DNA of 64,000 bases. It comes from Pseudomonas sp. FP198. GTDB taxonomy: Bacteria > Pseudomonadota > Gammaproteobacteria > Pseudomonadales > Pseudomonadaceae. The stretch spans positions 5,385,001 to 5,449,000 of the forward strand of contig NZ_CP117452.1 in assembly GCF_030687895.1 (NCBI RefSeq). Reading direction: 5' to 3'. The position numbers and the translations under genes were made by a program. A model generated the notes under the pieces. The model was not told where the DNA came from, did not search any database, and worked only from the letters and a program-made list of their open reading frames with translations. This document shows, piece after piece, positions 48,383-59,046 of the stretch (positions are counted from its first letter, which is position 1; every line of letters begins with the position of its first letter).

Positions 48383-50833
48383 TCAGTCCAGGGCCTTCCA
48401 GATGTCGGTGGCGTATTCGCGAATGGTCCGGTCCGAGGAGAACCAGCCCATGCGCGCGGTGTTGAGCACCGCCGAGCGCCACCACTGCTTGGGATCGTGC
48501 CACCTCTCCTCGACTTTGGCCTGGGCGTTCCAGTAGGCGTCGAAATCGGCACACACCAGGAAGCGGTCGTAATCCACCAGCGAGTCCACCAGCCCGGTGT
48601 AGCGCATCGGATCGTCCGGCGAGAACACCCCGCCACGAATCGCTTGCAGCACATCATTGAGGCGATGGGACGCGGCGATGTCCGGCGCGGCACTGAATTC
48701 GCCGTTGCGCTTGCGTGCCTCCACCTGCTCGGCTGTAAGGCCGAAGATGAACATGTGCTCGCCACCGACGCGGTCATGCATCTCCACGTTGGCGCCGTCC
48801 ATGGTGCCGATGGTCAGCGCGCCGTTGAGACCGAACTTCATGTTGCTGGTACCCGAGGCTTCGAAACCGGCCGTGGAAATCTGCTCCGAGAGGTCCGCCG
48901 CGGGGATGATGCTTTCGGCCAGGCTGACGTTGTAGTTGGGCAGGAACACCACTTTGAGCAAGCCGCGCACGGTCGGGTCGTTGTTGACCACCCGCGCGAT
49001 GTCGTTGGTCAGCTTGATGATCAGCTTGGCCTGGTGATAACTGGCAGCGGCCTTGCCGGCGAAGATCTTCACCCGCGGCACCCAATCCACCTCCGGCTCG
49101 GCGCGGATCGCCTGGTACAGCGCCACGGTGTGCATCAGGTTGAGCAACTGGCGCTTGTACTCGTGGATCCGCTTGACCTGCACGTCGAACATCGCCGCCG
49201 GGTTGACGGCAATGCCCAGCCGCTCGTGGATCAGGTAGGCCAAGGCTTTCTTGCTGTGCAGGCGCTGTTCGGCGAATTGCTTGCGGAACGCCGGCTTGTC
49301 GGCGAACGGCTCCAGTTCGATCAGCCGCTCCTCGGGATTGTCGAGCACGCTCGGGCCGAGGGCGTCGACCATCATCGAGGTCAGTTCGGCGTTGGCCTGG
49401 AACAGCCAGCGGCGGAAAGTGATGCCGTTGGTCTTGTTGTTGATCCGGTCCGGATAAAGCTTGTGCAGCTCAGAAAATACGGTGCTGCGCATCAACTGCG
49501 TGTGCAGCCCGGACACGCCGTTGACGCTGTGGGAACCGAGGAACGCGAGGTTACCCATGCGCACCCGGCGACCGTTGTCTTCTTCGATCAGCGACACCGA
49601 GCGCAACACGTCGAAATCGTGCACGCCCTTGGCCCGCAGCGAATCGATATGCTGGGCGTTGATCAGGTAGATGATCTGCATGTGCCGCGGCAACATGCGC
49701 TCCATCAGCCCTACCGGCCAGGTTTCCAATGCTTCAGGCAGCAGCGTGTGGTTGGTGTAGGAGAGCGTGTCCTGGGTGATCTGCCAGGCCGCGTCCCACG
49801 CCACGTCGTAGACGTCCACCAATTGGCGCATCAGCTCGGCCACGGCAATCGACGGGTGGGTGTCGTTGAGCTGGATCGCCGCGTGATCGCCCAGGGTCAG
49901 TACCGAGGTGTGCATGTTGCGATGGCGGCGCAGCAAATCCTGCAGCGAAGCAGCGACGAAGAAATATTCCTGGCGCAGGCGCAGTTCCTGGCCGGCTTCG
50001 GTGCTGTCGGCCGGGTACAACACGCGGGAAATACTCTCGGCCCGGGCCACTTCCGCTACGGCGCCGAGGTGGTCGCCAGCGTTGAAGCGCTCCAGGTGCA
50101 GGTCTTCCACGGCTCGGGCGCGCCACAGGCGCAGGGTATTGACGCTGGCACCACGCCAGCCGACGACCGGCGTGTCATAGGCAATCGCCCGCACGGTCTC
50201 GGCCGGGGACCATACCTGCCGGGTCTTGCCGGTTTCATCGGTGACAGTCTCGACGCTGCCGCCGAAGCCGATCGGGTAGACCACCTCCGGACGCTCGAAT
50301 TCCCACGGGTTGCCGAAATCCAGCCAGTGCTCGGTCTGCTCCTGTTGCCAGCCGTCGACAATCGCCTGGCGGAACAGGCCGTGCTCGTAACGAATGCCAT
50401 AACCATGGCCGGCGATACCGAGGGTCGACATGCTTTCCATGAAGCACGCCGCCAGACGGCCGAGACCGCCGTTGCCCAAGGCCGCGTCAGGCTCCAGCAG
50501 ACGGATGCGCTCAAGGTCCACGCCCAGCTCGGTCAAGGCTTCGCGGGCGGTGTCGAGCAAGCCGAGGTTGCTCAGGCTGTCGTACAGCAGCCGGCCGATG
50601 AGAAACTCCAGGGAGAGGTAGTAGACGCGCTTCTGGCCCTTTCGGTAGATCTGCCGCGTATGGTCCATCCAGTGTTCGACCATGTGGTCGCGGGCAGCGA
50701 GGGCGATGGCTTCGAACCAATCGTGATCAAACGCATGATCGGGGTCCTTGCCGACGGCATAAGTGAGTTTGGTCAACACGGCGTCGCGAAAAGCCGCAAC
50801 CTCGGCTTCGCGAACAAGTGGTTCTTGAGTCAT
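48383..50833 (-). CDS. glgP: Glycogen/maltodextrin phosphorylase
   Basis: An 816-residue PLP-dependent phosphorylase releasing glucose 1-phosphate from alpha-glucans. The N-terminal segment YYLSLEFLIGRLLYDSLSNLGL and GNGGLGRLAACFMES are typical. The PLP lysine lies in GTSNMKFGLNG after EASG, with MQLNDTHPSIA-like IQLNDTHPSIAVAE and KRIHEYKRQLLN elsewhere. Full length. It stands alone, without other glycogen genes in the window. Confidence 0.96.
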   Translation of the reverse strand: MTQEPLVREAEVAAFRDAVLTKLTYAVGKDPDHAFDHDWFEAIALAARDHMVEHWMDHTRQIYRKGQKRVYYLSLEFLIGRLLYDSLSNLGLLDTAREALTELGVDLERIRLLEPDAALGNGGLGRLAACFMESMSTLGIAGHGYGIRYEHGLFRQAIVDGWQQEQTEHWLDFGNPWEFERPEVVYPIGFGGSVETVTDETGKTRQVWSPAETVRAIAYDTPVVGWRGASVNTLRLWRARAVEDLHLERFNAGDHLGAVAEVARAESISRVLYPADSTEAGQELRLRQEYFFVAASLQDLLRRHRNMHTSVLTLGDHAAIQLNDTHPSIAVAELMRQLVDVYDVAWDAAWQITQDTLSYTNHTLLPEALETWPVGLMERMLPRHMQIIYLINAQHIDSLRAKGVHDFDVLRSVSLIEEDNGRRVRMGNLAFLGSHSVNGVSGLHTQLMRSTVFSELHKLYPDRINNKTNGITFRRWLFQANAELTSMMVDALGPSVLDNPEERLIELEPFADKPAFRKQFAEQRLHSKKALAYLIHERLGIAVNPAAMFDVQVKRIHEYKRQLLNLMHTVALYQAIRAEPEVDWVPRVKIFAGKAAASYHQAKLIIKLTNDIARVVNNDPTVRGLLKVVFLPNYNVSLAESIIPAADLSEQISTAGFEASGTSNMKFGLNGALTIGTMDGANVEMHDRVGGEHMFIFGLTAEQVEARKRNGEFSAAPDIAASHRLNDVLQAIRGGVFSPDDPMRYTGLVDSLVDYDRFLVCADFDAYWNAQAKVEERWHDPKQWWRSAVLNTARMGWFSSDRTIREYATDIWKALD

Positions 50834-51088
50834 TGATGAGACCTCGAACGAGCATGGAAATGTCTGAGCCTAGACGGTCTGACAGACGGTACGGGCTCTT
50901 GGTTCGGTGGTTTTTCCCCGGTGTCGGAGAATCGCCGCCAGAGAATTGCCAGATAGGCGAGTGAATGCAGGGGCCGTGCCGGTCCAGGCGGGGTTTTGCC
51001 GCGAGCTAAAAAAAACCGGCAGATGGTCGTTAAAAATTTCACCAGTCCCGGTATGATCGCGCGCCCTGATGCATGCTGGTAAACCGTG

Positions 51089-51526
51089 ATGATGAAGCCC
51101 AACCTGATCGCCGCCGCGGAGATCGACCGACTCGATACCTGGGCCAAGTATTCCGCCCCGATGTGCGGTTCCTGCGTGTCGAGCTGCTGCACGCTGCCGG
51201 TGGAGGTCAAGATCAAGGACCTGATCCGCATCGGCATCGTCGATGAATTCGAGCTGGGCGACCCGCCGAAAAACATCGCCAAGCGCCTGCAAAAGGAAGG
51301 GATCGTCGAGCGCTACAACCAGAAATCGGAAATCTTCACGCTCCAGCGCATGAGCAACAACGATTGCCTGTATCTGGATCGCAAGAGCCGGCTGTGCACC
51401 ATTTATGAAAAGCGCCCGGACACCTGCCGCAATCATCCACGGGTCGGGCCACGGCCGGGATATTGCGCCTACAAGCCCAAGGAAGTGGAGCGCGAGCGTA
51501 ATCCGCGGACGTTGGACAGATTTTGA
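51089..51526 (+). CDS. YkgJ family cysteine cluster protein
   Basis: A 145-residue zinc/iron-chelating-type protein. The Cys-rich signature CGSCVSSCC near residues 26-34 is followed by CLYLD, CTIYEKRPDTCRNHP and a late GYCAYKP, giving eight Cys in a family layout. Starts are possible at GTG 51086, ATG 51089 and ATG 51092; no strong ribosome-binding site separates them. Divergent from glgP. The substrate or partner is unknown; metal binding is inferred from the family. Confidence 0.88.
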   Translation: MMKPNLIAAAEIDRLDTWAKYSAPMCGSCVSSCCTLPVEVKIKDLIRIGIVDEFELGDPPKNIAKRLQKEGIVERYNQKSEIFTLQRMSNNDCLYLDRKSRLCTIYEKRPDTCRNHPRVGPRPGYCAYKPKEVERERNPRTLDRF

Positions 51527-51561
51527 ACAACTGATGGTTTAGCGGCGCCTGCAATACCGTC

Positions 51562-51645
51562 TTCGCGAGCAGGCTCGCTCCCACAGGGGCATTATGTCGT
51601 TCACAATCTTGCGTCCGACAAGTAACCACTGTGGGAGCGAGGCCC
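51562..51645. repeat. REP pair, second half truncated
   Basis: TTCGCGAGCAGGCTCGCTCC at 51562, then CTGTGGGAGCGAGGCCCTCA at 51629, where the second palindrome breaks off after GAGCGAG. Confidence 0.75.
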
Positions 51646-51672
51646 TCACAGGCGCCACATAAATCCCAGGCA

Positions 51673-51711
51673 CAAAAAAACGCCCCCGGTTTCACAACCG
51701 GGGGCGTTTTT
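51673..51711. terminator. Bidirectional terminator at the typA end
   Basis: CGCCCCCGGTT pairs with AACCGGGGGCG (51681-51706), flanked by an A-run and a T-run. Serves typA on the minus strand and the cysteine-cluster gene on the plus strand. Confidence 0.92.
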
Positions 51712-51729
51712 CATTCAGCCTTGGCTAAA

Positions 51730-53550
51730 TCAGTTCTTGGCTTTCTTGGCGGCGCGGGTACGCTCGCTTTCGTCCAGGATCTTCTTGCGCAGGCGGATCG
51801 ACTTAGGCGTCACTTCACACAGCTCGTCGTCCTGGATGAATTCCAGAGCCTGTTCCAGGGTGAAGCGAACAGGTGGAACCAGGGCGATGGTTTCGTCTTT
51901 ACCCGAAGCACGCATGTTGTCGAGCTTCTTGCCCTTGGTAGGGTTCACGCCCAGGTCGTTGTCACGGCTGTTCAGACCAACGATCTGGCCGCCGTAGATT
52001 TCCTGGCCGTGTTCAACGAACAGCTTGCCACGCGCCTGGAGGGTTTCCAGGGAGTAGGTCAGTGCCTTGCCGGTTTCAACCGAAACCAGAACGCCATTCT
52101 GACGGCCGGACATGTCGCCGGACTTCATCACGTCGTAACGGTCGAAGATCGAAGTCAGGATGCCAGCGCCGTTGGTCAGGGTCAGGAACTGGTTACGGAA
52201 ACCGATCAGACCACGAGCAGGGATGTTGTATTCCAGACGTACACGGCCCTTGCCATCCGGCACCATGTTGGTCAGGTCGCCCTTACGCAGGCCCATCTCT
52301 TCCATCACCTTGCCTTGGGATTCTTCCGGCAGGTCGATGGTGACGTTTTCGAACGGTTCGTGCTTCACGCCGTCAACCAGGCGGATGATCACTTCCGGAC
52401 GGCCTACAGCCATTTCGAAGCCTTCGCGACGCATGGTTTCGATCAGAACCGAGAGGTGCAGTTCGCCACGGCCCGAGACCTTGAACTTGTCAGCCGAGTC
52501 GCCTTCTTCAACGCGCAGTGCAACGTTGTACAGCAGCTCTTTGTCCAGACGTTCCTTGATGTTACGGGAAGTCACGAACTTGCCTTCTTTACCGCAGAAT
52601 GGCGAGTCGTTTACCTGGAAGGTCATGGAAACGGTTGGCTCGTCGACGGTCAACGGCTTCATCGCTTCAACGGTGTCCGGGTGGCACAGGGTGTCGGAGA
52701 TGAACAGCGAGTCCATGCCGCTGATGCAGACGATGTCGCCGGCAGCTGCTTCTTCAACGTCTACACGGTGCAGACCGTGGTGACCCATCAGCTTGAGGAT
52801 ACGACCGTTGCGCTTCTTGCCGTCGGCACCGATAGCCACGACCGGGGTGTTCGGCTTGACGCGGCCACGGGCGATACGGCCAACACCGATCACACCCAGG
52901 AAGCTGTTGTAGTCCAGTGCCGAGATCTGCATCTGGAACGGGCCGTCACGGTCGACTTTCGGCGCGGGTACGTTGTCGACGATCGACTGGTACAGCGGGG
53001 TCATGTCGTCAGCCATTTCGGTGTGGTCCAGACCGGCAATACCGTTCAGGGCCGAGGCGTAGACGACTTTGAAGTCCAGCTGTTCTTCGGTGGCGCCCAG
53101 GTTGTCGAACAGGTCGAAGATCTGGTCCAGAACCCAGTCCGGACGCGCGCCTGGACGGTCAACCTTGTTGATGCACACGATCGGACGCAGGCCGGCTTCG
53201 AAGGCCTTCTTGGTCACGAAACGGGTTTGCGGCATAGGGCCGTCCTGGGCGTCGACCAGCAGCAGCACGGAGTCGACCATCGACATCACGCGCTCGACTT
53301 CACCACCGAAGTCGGCGTGGCCCGGGGTGTCCACGATGTTGATGTGGTAGCCGTTCCAGTTGATGGCGGTGTTTTTCGCCAGGATGGTAATACCGCGCTC
53401 TTTTTCCTGGTCGTTGGAGTCCATCACGCGCTCGTCGTTGAGCTCGTTGCGCTCCAGGGTGCCGGATTGACGCAAGAGTTTGTCTACCAGGGTGGTCTTA
53501 CCATGGTCAACGTGAGCAATGATGGCGATGTTGCGTAGATTTTCGATCAC
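51730..53550 (-). CDS. typA: Ribosome-associated translational GTPase TypA/BipA
   Basis: A 606-residue GTPase of the EF-G-like superfamily, acting in 50S assembly and stress adaptation. G1 [15 protein letters not shown] starts near residue 12, followed by [27 protein letters not shown] and [10 protein letters not shown]. The C-terminal TypA-specific domain includes [18 protein letters not shown]. Full length. The start at 53550 is followed upstream by a 134-bp gap to thiI, with room for a promoter. Confidence 0.97.
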   Translation of the reverse strand: MIENLRNIAIIAHVDHGKTTLVDKLLRQSGTLERNELNDERVMDSNDQEKERGITILAKNTAINWNGYHINIVDTPGHADFGGEVERVMSMVDSVLLLVDAQDGPMPQTRFVTKKAFEAGLRPIVCINKVDRPGARPDWVLDQIFDLFDNLGATEEQLDFKVVYASALNGIAGLDHTEMADDMTPLYQSIVDNVPAPKVDRDGPFQMQISALDYNSFLGVIGVGRIARGRVKPNTPVVAIGADGKKRNGRILKLMGHHGLHRVDVEEAAAGDIVCISGMDSLFISDTLCHPDTVEAMKPLTVDEPTVSMTFQVNDSPFCGKEGKFVTSRNIKERLDKELLYNVALRVEEGDSADKFKVSGRGELHLSVLIETMRREGFEMAVGRPEVIIRLVDGVKHEPFENVTIDLPEESQGKVMEEMGLRKGDLTNMVPDGKGRVRLEYNIPARGLIGFRNQFLTLTNGAGILTSIFDRYDVMKSGDMSGRQNGVLVSVETGKALTYSLETLQARGKLFVEHGQEIYGGQIVGLNSRDNDLGVNPTKGKKLDNMRASGKDETIALVPPVRFTLEQALEFIQDDELCEVTPKSIRLRKKILDESERTRAAKKAKN

Positions 53551-53684
53551 TTGTGTATCTCGATCAGAGGATTCGGTGTGCTGACAGGTCGTGGCAGCGA
53601 TTTACAGTAGAGTCCGACAGTTACAGCGTGTCGGCGGCGTCGGGGGGCCGGTGACGCAGGCCACAGGCAAACAGCCCCGGGCAC

Positions 53685-55139
53685 TTAGCTCGGTCGATAA
53701 ACGCGCACATTGGCATGCCCCTCACTGAGCAAATGATGGGCATGCAGGCGACTCATCACGCCTTTGTCGCAATACAGCAGGTACTGGCGAGTAGGGTCCA
53801 GTTCCTTGAAACGCGCGTTCACTGCATAGAACGGCATCGTTTGTACCTCGACGCCGGCAACGCTCAGCGGGTCGTCTTCAGCATCGTCCGGATGACGGAT
53901 GTCGATGATGATCTGACCGGCCAGCGCTTCGCCGACTTCTTCAATCTGGATGTCCTGGCCCAATTCGTCGATGACCCGATCGATCGGCACCAGCCTGGCG
54001 TTCTCGATTGCGCGTTCGAGTACCGCCATGTCGAATTCTTTCTCTTCGTGCTCCACGCGCCCGCGCTTGGCCGCCGTCTTCGGATTGACCGAGATGACCC
54101 CGCAGTACTCCGGCATGTGCCGGGCAAAATCGGCGGTGCCGATTTCCGTGGCCGTGTCGATGATGTCCTGCTTGTGGCTGGCGATCAGTGGCCGCAGCAC
54201 GAGTTTCTCGGTTACGCAGTCGATCACCGACAGGTTCGGCAGCGTCTGGCTCGACACCTGGGAAATCGCCTCGCCGGTGACCAGCGCGTCGATGTGCAGG
54301 CGGTCGGCGATGCTCGTCGCGGCACGCAACATCATACGCTTCAAAATGACGCCCATATGACTGTTATCGACTTTGCCGAGAATCTCGCCCAGGACTTCCT
54401 CGAACGGCACGCTCACAAATAACACGCGCTGGGAGCTGCCGTACTTCTTCCAGATGAAGTGCGCCACTTCCATGACGCCCAGTTCGTGGGCGCGCCCGCC
54501 GAGGTTGAAGAAGCAGAAATGGCTCATCAAGCCGCGACGCATGATCTGGTAGGCGGCGACGGTGGAGTCGAAACCACCGGACATCAATACCAGCGTCTGT
54601 TCCAGCGAACCCAGCGGATAACCGCCGATGCTGTCGTGCTGGCTGTGGATCACGAACAACCGTTGGTCGCGAATCTCGATGCGCACTTCAACTTCAGGGT
54701 CTTTCAGGGAGATACCGGCCGCGCCGCACTGCCGGCGCAACTGGCTGCCGACATAACGTTCGACGTCCATCGAGCTGAACGGGTGCTTGCCGGCGCGCTT
54801 GCAGCGTACCGAGAAGATCTTGCCGGCCAGGGCATCACCATAATGGAGCATGCACTTGGCGAGGATATCGTCGAAGTCCCCCAGCGGATATTCGTCGACC
54901 TGGAGGAAATGCGCGATGCCTGGCATGCAGCTCAGGCGCTCGGTCATTTCCTTCAAGGCCTTGGGTTCGCTGACGCGGGTTTCCAGTTCGAGGTTGTCCC
55001 ACACGCCATTCACCACCACGGCCGGGTCCAGGTCACGGAGCACGGCACGGATGTTCTTGGCCAACTGGCGGATGAAACGCATCCGTACCGGGCGGCTCTT
55101 GATGGTGATCTCGGGGAAGACTTTTACGATTAGTTTCAT
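53685..55139 (-). CDS. thiI: tRNA 4-thiouridine synthase / thiazole sulfurtransferase ThiI
   Basis: A 484-residue enzyme that inserts sulfur into U8 of tRNA and supplies sulfur for thiamine. An N-terminal ferredoxin-like/THUMP region is followed by the PP-loop [11 protein letters not shown] near residue 190. The C-terminal rhodanese domain carries the persulfide Cys in [10 protein letters not shown] (around residue 457). The start at 55139 ([19 protein letters not shown]) gives the family length; the upstream extension to 55202 is unlikely. Confidence 0.96.
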   Translation of the reverse strand: MKLIVKVFPEITIKSRPVRMRFIRQLAKNIRAVLRDLDPAVVVNGVWDNLELETRVSEPKALKEMTERLSCMPGIAHFLQVDEYPLGDFDDILAKCMLHYGDALAGKIFSVRCKRAGKHPFSSMDVERYVGSQLRRQCGAAGISLKDPEVEVRIEIRDQRLFVIHSQHDSIGGYPLGSLEQTLVLMSGGFDSTVAAYQIMRRGLMSHFCFFNLGGRAHELGVMEVAHFIWKKYGSSQRVLFVSVPFEEVLGEILGKVDNSHMGVILKRMMLRAATSIADRLHIDALVTGEAISQVSSQTLPNLSVIDCVTEKLVLRPLIASHKQDIIDTATEIGTADFARHMPEYCGVISVNPKTAAKRGRVEHEEKEFDMAVLERAIENARLVPIDRVIDELGQDIQIEEVGEALAGQIIIDIRHPDDAEDDPLSVAGVEVQTMPFYAVNARFKELDPTRQYLLYCDKGVMSRLHAHHLLSEGHANVRVYRPS

Positions 55140-55265
55140 GAAAACAGCGCGCGAACGGCCAGCCGAAAAAGGGGGGCGCGGATTATAGCGGAAATTGCTC
55201 AAGGTTTAACCAGTTAATCTGCACTTGGTTTTCAGCGCACCAAAACAGGTCACAATCCACAAATG

Positions 55266-55282
55266 GCGCCACATTGCGGTGC
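55266..55282. promoter_or_regulatory. Weak NtrC-like site upstream of glnA
   Basis: GCGCCACATTGCGGTGC resembles the NtrC dyad imperfectly. It lies about 75 bp before the -24 element. Other half-sites (GCGCACC near 55232, TTTGGTGC near 55329) flank it. Confidence 0.4.
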
Positions 55283-55356
55283 GCAATTGTCCGACAATCC
55301 GCGCCCAGGCCCTTTCAAAAGCGAGGATTTGGTGCAAAAAACCCATGCTGGGGCAC

Positions 55357-55372
55357 TGGCATGCAAATTGCT
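55357..55372 (+). promoter_or_regulatory. Sigma-54 promoter of glnA
   Basis: TGGCATGCAAATTGCT matches TGGCACG-N4-TTGC with GG and GC ten bases apart. It is about 95 bp before the glnA start codon. Confidence 0.8.
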
Positions 55373-55467
55373 CCCTTGTGAGGCAGGTTGCCTTGGCAGA
55401 GTATTCGCGCCGGCATCACCCATATCTAAGGGCACACCATTACCGCCCGAAGCCACCCGGAGGACAT

Positions 55468-56874
55468 ATGTCGAAGTCGGTTCAACTCATCAAAGATCAT
55501 GACGTCAAGTGGATTGATCTGCGCTTCACTGACACCAAGGGCACTCAACATCACGTGACCATGCCGGCCCGTGATGCGCTGGACGACGAATTCTTTGAAA
55601 TCGGCAAGATGTTCGACGGTTCCTCCATCTCCGGCTGGAAAGGCATCGAAGCCTCCGACATGATCCTGATGCCGGACGACGAAACCGCGGTCCTCGATCC
55701 GTTCACCGAAGAGCCGACCCTGATCCTGGTTTGCGACATCATCGAACCTTCGACCATGCAAGGCTATGACCGCGACCCACGCGCCATCGCCCACCGCGCC
55801 GAGGAATACCTGAAGTCCACCGGTATCGGCGACACCGCTTTCTTCGGTCCTGAGCCTGAGTTCTTCATCTTCGACTCGGTCAAGTTCAAATCCGACATCT
55901 CCGGCTCCATGTTCAAGATCTTCTCCGAACAGGGTTCGTGGATGTCCGACCAGGACGTGGAAGGCGGCAACAAAGGCCACCGTCCAGGCGTCAAAGGCGG
56001 CTACTTCCCGGTTCCACCGTTCGACTTCGACCACGAAATCCGTACTTCCATGTGCAACGCGCTGGAAGAAATGGGCCAGACCGTCGAAGTTCACCACCAC
56101 GAAGTGGCGACTGCCGGCCAGAACGAAATCGGCGTGAAGTTCAACACGCTGGTCAAGAAGGCTGACGAAGTCCAGACCCTGAAGTACTGCGTACACAACG
56201 TTGCCGACGCCTACGGCCGCACCGCGACCTTCATGCCGAAGCCTCTGTACGGCGACAACGGTTCGGGCATGCACGTGCACATGTCGATCTCCAAGGACGG
56301 CAAGAACACCTTCGCCGGCGAAGGTTATGCCGGTCTGTCGGACACCGCCCTGTACTTCATCGGCGGCATCATCAAGCACGGTAAGGCCCTGAACGGCTTC
56401 ACCAACCCGTCGACCAACTCCTACAAGCGTCTGGTCCCAGGCTTCGAAGCACCGGTCATGCTGGCCTACTCGGCTCGCAACCGTTCCGCCTCGATCCGTA
56501 TTCCTTACGTGAACAGCCCTAAGGCTCGTCGTATTGAAGCGCGCTTCCCGGATCCGGCTGCCAACCCGTACCTGGCCTTCGCAGCACTGATGATGGCCGG
56601 CCTGGACGGTATCCAGAACAAGATCCACCCTGGCGATGCCGCCGACAAGAACCTGTATGACCTGCCGCCTGAAGAGGCCAAGGAAATCCCACAGGTTTGC
56701 GGTAGCCTGAAAGAAGCCCTGGAAGAACTGGACAAGGGCCGTGCGTTCCTGACCAAGGGCGGCGTATTCAGCGATGACTTCATCGACGCTTACATCGCGC
56801 TGAAAAGCGAAGAAGAAATCAAGGTTCGCACCTTCGTACACCCACTGGAATATGAGCTGTACTACAGCTGCTGA
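55468..56874 (+). CDS. glnA: Glutamine synthetase type I
   Basis: A 468-residue ammonia-assimilating enzyme. The start at 55468 ([20 protein letters not shown]) has GGAGG five bases upstream. The metal-binding [12 protein letters not shown], the [10 protein letters not shown] loop and the adenylylation-site region [12 protein letters not shown] (Tyr near residue 398) are intact, so activity should be controlled by GlnE. The sigma-54 promoter upstream indicates NtrC control. A terminator follows. Confidence 0.98.
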   Translation: MSKSVQLIKDHDVKWIDLRFTDTKGTQHHVTMPARDALDDEFFEIGKMFDGSSISGWKGIEASDMILMPDDETAVLDPFTEEPTLILVCDIIEPSTMQGYDRDPRAIAHRAEEYLKSTGIGDTAFFGPEPEFFIFDSVKFKSDISGSMFKIFSEQGSWMSDQDVEGGNKGHRPGVKGGYFPVPPFDFDHEIRTSMCNALEEMGQTVEVHHHEVATAGQNEIGVKFNTLVKKADEVQTLKYCVHNVADAYGRTATFMPKPLYGDNGSGMHVHMSISKDGKNTFAGEGYAGLSDTALYFIGGIIKHGKALNGFTNPSTNSYKRLVPGFEAPVMLAYSARNRSASIRIPYVNSPKARRIEARFPDPAANPYLAFAALMMAGLDGIQNKIHPGDAADKNLYDLPPEEAKEIPQVCGSLKEALEELDKGRAFLTKGGVFSDDFIDAYIALKSEEEIKVRTFVHPLEYELYYSC

Positions 56875-56906
56875 TCCGGTAGCGCCGGTCACGCACGGCG
56901 TGAAAT

Positions 56907-56935
56907 AAAAGAGGCCTCCTTCGGGAGGCCTTTTT
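56907..56935 (+). terminator. glnA terminator
   Basis: GAGGCCTCC-TTC-GGGAGGCC stem followed by TTTTT. Confidence 0.93.
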
Positions 56936-56994
56936 CATGGGCGCCGGTTACAGGCATGATGCCTCGTCGCTCCTTGATAAAGACGAGACTGCCC

Positions 56995-57552
56995 ATGACT
57001 TCGCGCCTCAAACTCTGCCTTGCCCTGTCCGCCGCACTGCTGGCCACCAGCGCCGAAGCGGGCAACGCCCCCGAAGCCCTCACTCCGCTGCTGAACGCCA
57101 TTGGCGAACGCCTGGCCATCGCCGATCAGGTAGCGTTGAGCAAATGGGACAGCGGCAAACCGGTGGAGGATCGCCAGCGTGAGCGTGAAGTCATTGCCGC
57201 CGCCGTCGCCCAGGCGCCGGCCTACAAACTGACCGGCGAAACCGTGGAAGCGTTTTTCGCCGCCCAGATTGAAGCCAACAAACTGGTGCAATACATCAAC
57301 CTGTCCGACTGGGCCCTCGACGGCAAGGCCCCGGACCTGCCACGCCCGGACCTGGTGGGCGAGATCCGCCCCAAACTCGATCGATTGCAAAAACGCCTGT
57401 TGCAGCAGCTGGCCGACTTCGCCCCCTACCGCACCGACCCGCAGTGCCCGCAATGGCTGGCCCGCGCCACCCACCACAACAAACAACACCCAATACACAG
57501 GCTCGCCTTGATCCGGGCAACTGCCGGGCTGTGCGTGTCCGCAAAATCCTGA
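56995..57552 (+). CDS. Periplasmic chorismate mutase (AroQ gamma type)
   Basis: A 185-residue exported chorismate mutase turning chorismate to prephenate outside the cytoplasm. A signal peptide is visible (LKLCLALSAALLATSAEA-GN). The catalytic helices carry ERLAIADQVALSKWDSGKPVEDRQRE and FFAAQIEANKLVQYIN, and the C-terminal Cys pair fits the secreted class. The start at 56995 (MTSRLKLC) removes a 13-residue extension from 56956. A role in phenylalanine supply is assumed from related proteins. Confidence 0.88.
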   Translation: MTSRLKLCLALSAALLATSAEAGNAPEALTPLLNAIGERLAIADQVALSKWDSGKPVEDRQREREVIAAAVAQAPAYKLTGETVEAFFAAQIEANKLVQYINLSDWALDGKAPDLPRPDLVGEIRPKLDRLQKRLLQQLADFAPYRTDPQCPQWLARATHHNKQHPIHRLALIRATAGLCVSAKS

Positions 57553-57568
57553 CACACCAAAACTCCCA

Positions 57569-57659
57569 CTGTGGGAGCGAGCCTGCTCGCGAAGAGGCCC
57601 GCACATTCAGCACTTCAGCGCCTGACACGCCGCCTTCGCGAGCAGGCTCGCTCCCACAG
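57569..57659. repeat. REP doublet
   Basis: CTGTGGGAGCGAGCCTGCTC at 57569 and its complement ending at 57659. Confidence 0.9.
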
Positions 57660-57745
57660 GAAATACGTGCAACACAGCAACTGGGCCAACCAGCCGCGCT
57701 GACCTATGCTGCACCCATCACCTTTCGTTTTCGGTCGATTTTTCC

Positions 57746-58264
57746 ATGGGTCGGGTTTACTCAATCATCCTCTTATCGCTGTTGGCATTGCCTGCTACCG
57801 CGCAGATCTACAAATACACCGACGCCGACGGCAACACCGCCTACAGCAATCAGCCACCCGACGGCGTACCGGCCCAGGCCGTGGAATTGCCGCCGCTCAA
57901 CAGCGTGGAATCCCAGACACCGGCCAGCCGCGAAGCACCTGCGGCCGCGCAAGGCAGCGACGCGCCGCGTAACGCCTATGACATCCTGGAACTGACCGAC
58001 ATCCCCACCGAAGAAGCCCTGCGCGCCAATAACGGCACCTTCACCGTTGGCGTCCGGGCCCAGCCACGCCTGCAAAGCCCGCATCTGTTCAGGCTATTGC
58101 TGGACGGCCAGCCGTACGGGCAGCCGAGTAACGTGCCGCGCCTGCAACTGGTGAACATCGATCGCGGCGAACACAGCCTGGCAGTCCAGGTCCTCAACGG
58201 GGAACGCCTCGTGCAACAAAGCGAAACCGTTACCTTCACCGTCCAGCGGATTCACCTTCCATGA
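57746..58264 (+). CDS. DUF4124 domain-containing exported protein
   Basis: A 172-residue periplasmic protein with a signal peptide (SIILLSLLALPATA-QI). The DUF4124 motif IYKYTDADGNTAYSNQPP follows immediately. The second half (LLLDGQPYGQPSNVPRLQLVNIDRGEHSLAVQVLNG) looks like a beta-sandwich domain. It overlaps the next, homologous gene by 4 bp (ATGA). Function unknown. Confidence 0.87.
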   Translation: MGRVYSIILLSLLALPATAQIYKYTDADGNTAYSNQPPDGVPAQAVELPPLNSVESQTPASREAPAAAQGSDAPRNAYDILELTDIPTEEALRANNGTFTVGVRAQPRLQSPHLFRLLLDGQPYGQPSNVPRLQLVNIDRGEHSLAVQVLNGERLVQQSETVTFTVQRIHLP

Positions 58265-58887
58265 TCCGCTGGCTGCTCGCCCTCGGCCTGCTGCTGGTGG
58301 CGCTACCGAGCCTGGCGCAGGTCTACACCTACATCGACGCTCAGGGCAATCGCGTCTTCACCGACCAGCCACGCCCCGGCAACGCGAAGAAAGTGCCGCT
58401 ACCGCCAGGCAACCGGATGCCGGCCACGCCCTCCGGTACTACGCCGACGGCGACCGCCGGAAAGCCACCCGCCGAGCCCTTGTTCCGATACGAGATGCTC
58501 CGGCTGCTGATCCCCGAGCCAGATGCGACGATACGCAGTACCGCCGGGGAACTGATCGTCACCGCCACCAGTGAGCCCGGTTTGCAGAAAGGCCATCGCT
58601 ACCGCCTGCTGCTGGACGGCAAGCCGACTGGCGAACCGGGACCCAGCCCAGTGTTTGCGCTGAAGAACATTGATCGCGGCACCCATCACCTGGCGGTGGA
58701 GATCCTCGACGAGCAAGCGCGAATCGTCGAACGCACCGCCAACCAGCCCTTCCACATGCAGCGCATGTCCCTGGCGCAAAAGCGCCGCGTCAAACCCTGT
58801 GCTATCGCCGACTACGGCCAACGCCCCGAATGCCCCCTGGCGGACAAGCCCGAGGAGGAAAAAAGCAGCATCCTGCCCTTCTTCTAA
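58261..58887 (+). CDS. DUF4124 domain-containing exported protein (paralogue)
   Basis: A 208-residue protein of the same architecture as its upstream neighbour. The signal peptide is LLALGLLLVALPSLA-QV, then VYTYIDAQGNRVFTDQPRPG, a Pro/Thr linker, and the sandwich domain (LLLDGKPTGEPGPSPVFALKNIDRGTHHLAVEIL). The similarity implies a local gene duplication. The C-terminus has a Cys pair (KPCAIADYGQRPECPL). It precedes ntrBC with a 254-bp gap holding NtrC/sigma-54 signals. Confidence 0.87.
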   Translation: MIRWLLALGLLLVALPSLAQVYTYIDAQGNRVFTDQPRPGNAKKVPLPPGNRMPATPSGTTPTATAGKPPAEPLFRYEMLRLLIPEPDATIRSTAGELIVTATSEPGLQKGHRYRLLLDGKPTGEPGPSPVFALKNIDRGTHHLAVEILDEQARIVERTANQPFHMQRMSLAQKRRVKPCAIADYGQRPECPLADKPEEEKSSILPFF

Positions 58888-58902
58888 TGCCATCCAGGAT
58901 GG

Positions 58903-58919
58903 CGCACCATGTCGGTGCA
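58903..58919. promoter_or_regulatory. NtrC-binding-site match upstream of ntrB
   Basis: CGCACCATGTCGGTGCA fits TGCACC-N5-GGTGCA with one mismatch. A half-site TGCACC follows near 58924. Confidence 0.65.
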
Positions 58920-59046
58920 CAGCTCTGCACCTCTACCCAGATTCCAACCCATTTTGGTTCGAAACTACCCGCGATAACTGGCAGAACGCCACACAGATGG
59001 GCGGGAAAAGGCTATTTGACGCCTGAAACGCTTCTTTTCGGAGCCT

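Noticed and set aside
48374..50836. An 820-codon open frame antisense to glgP
   Set aside because: It spans almost exactly the glgP gene on the other strand, as expected from third-position GC bias; no recognisable domain, while glgP is unmistakable.
55140..55224. TPP riboswitch upstream of thiI
   Set aside because: No THI-box motifs are visible; thiI is not usually under such control in pseudomonads.
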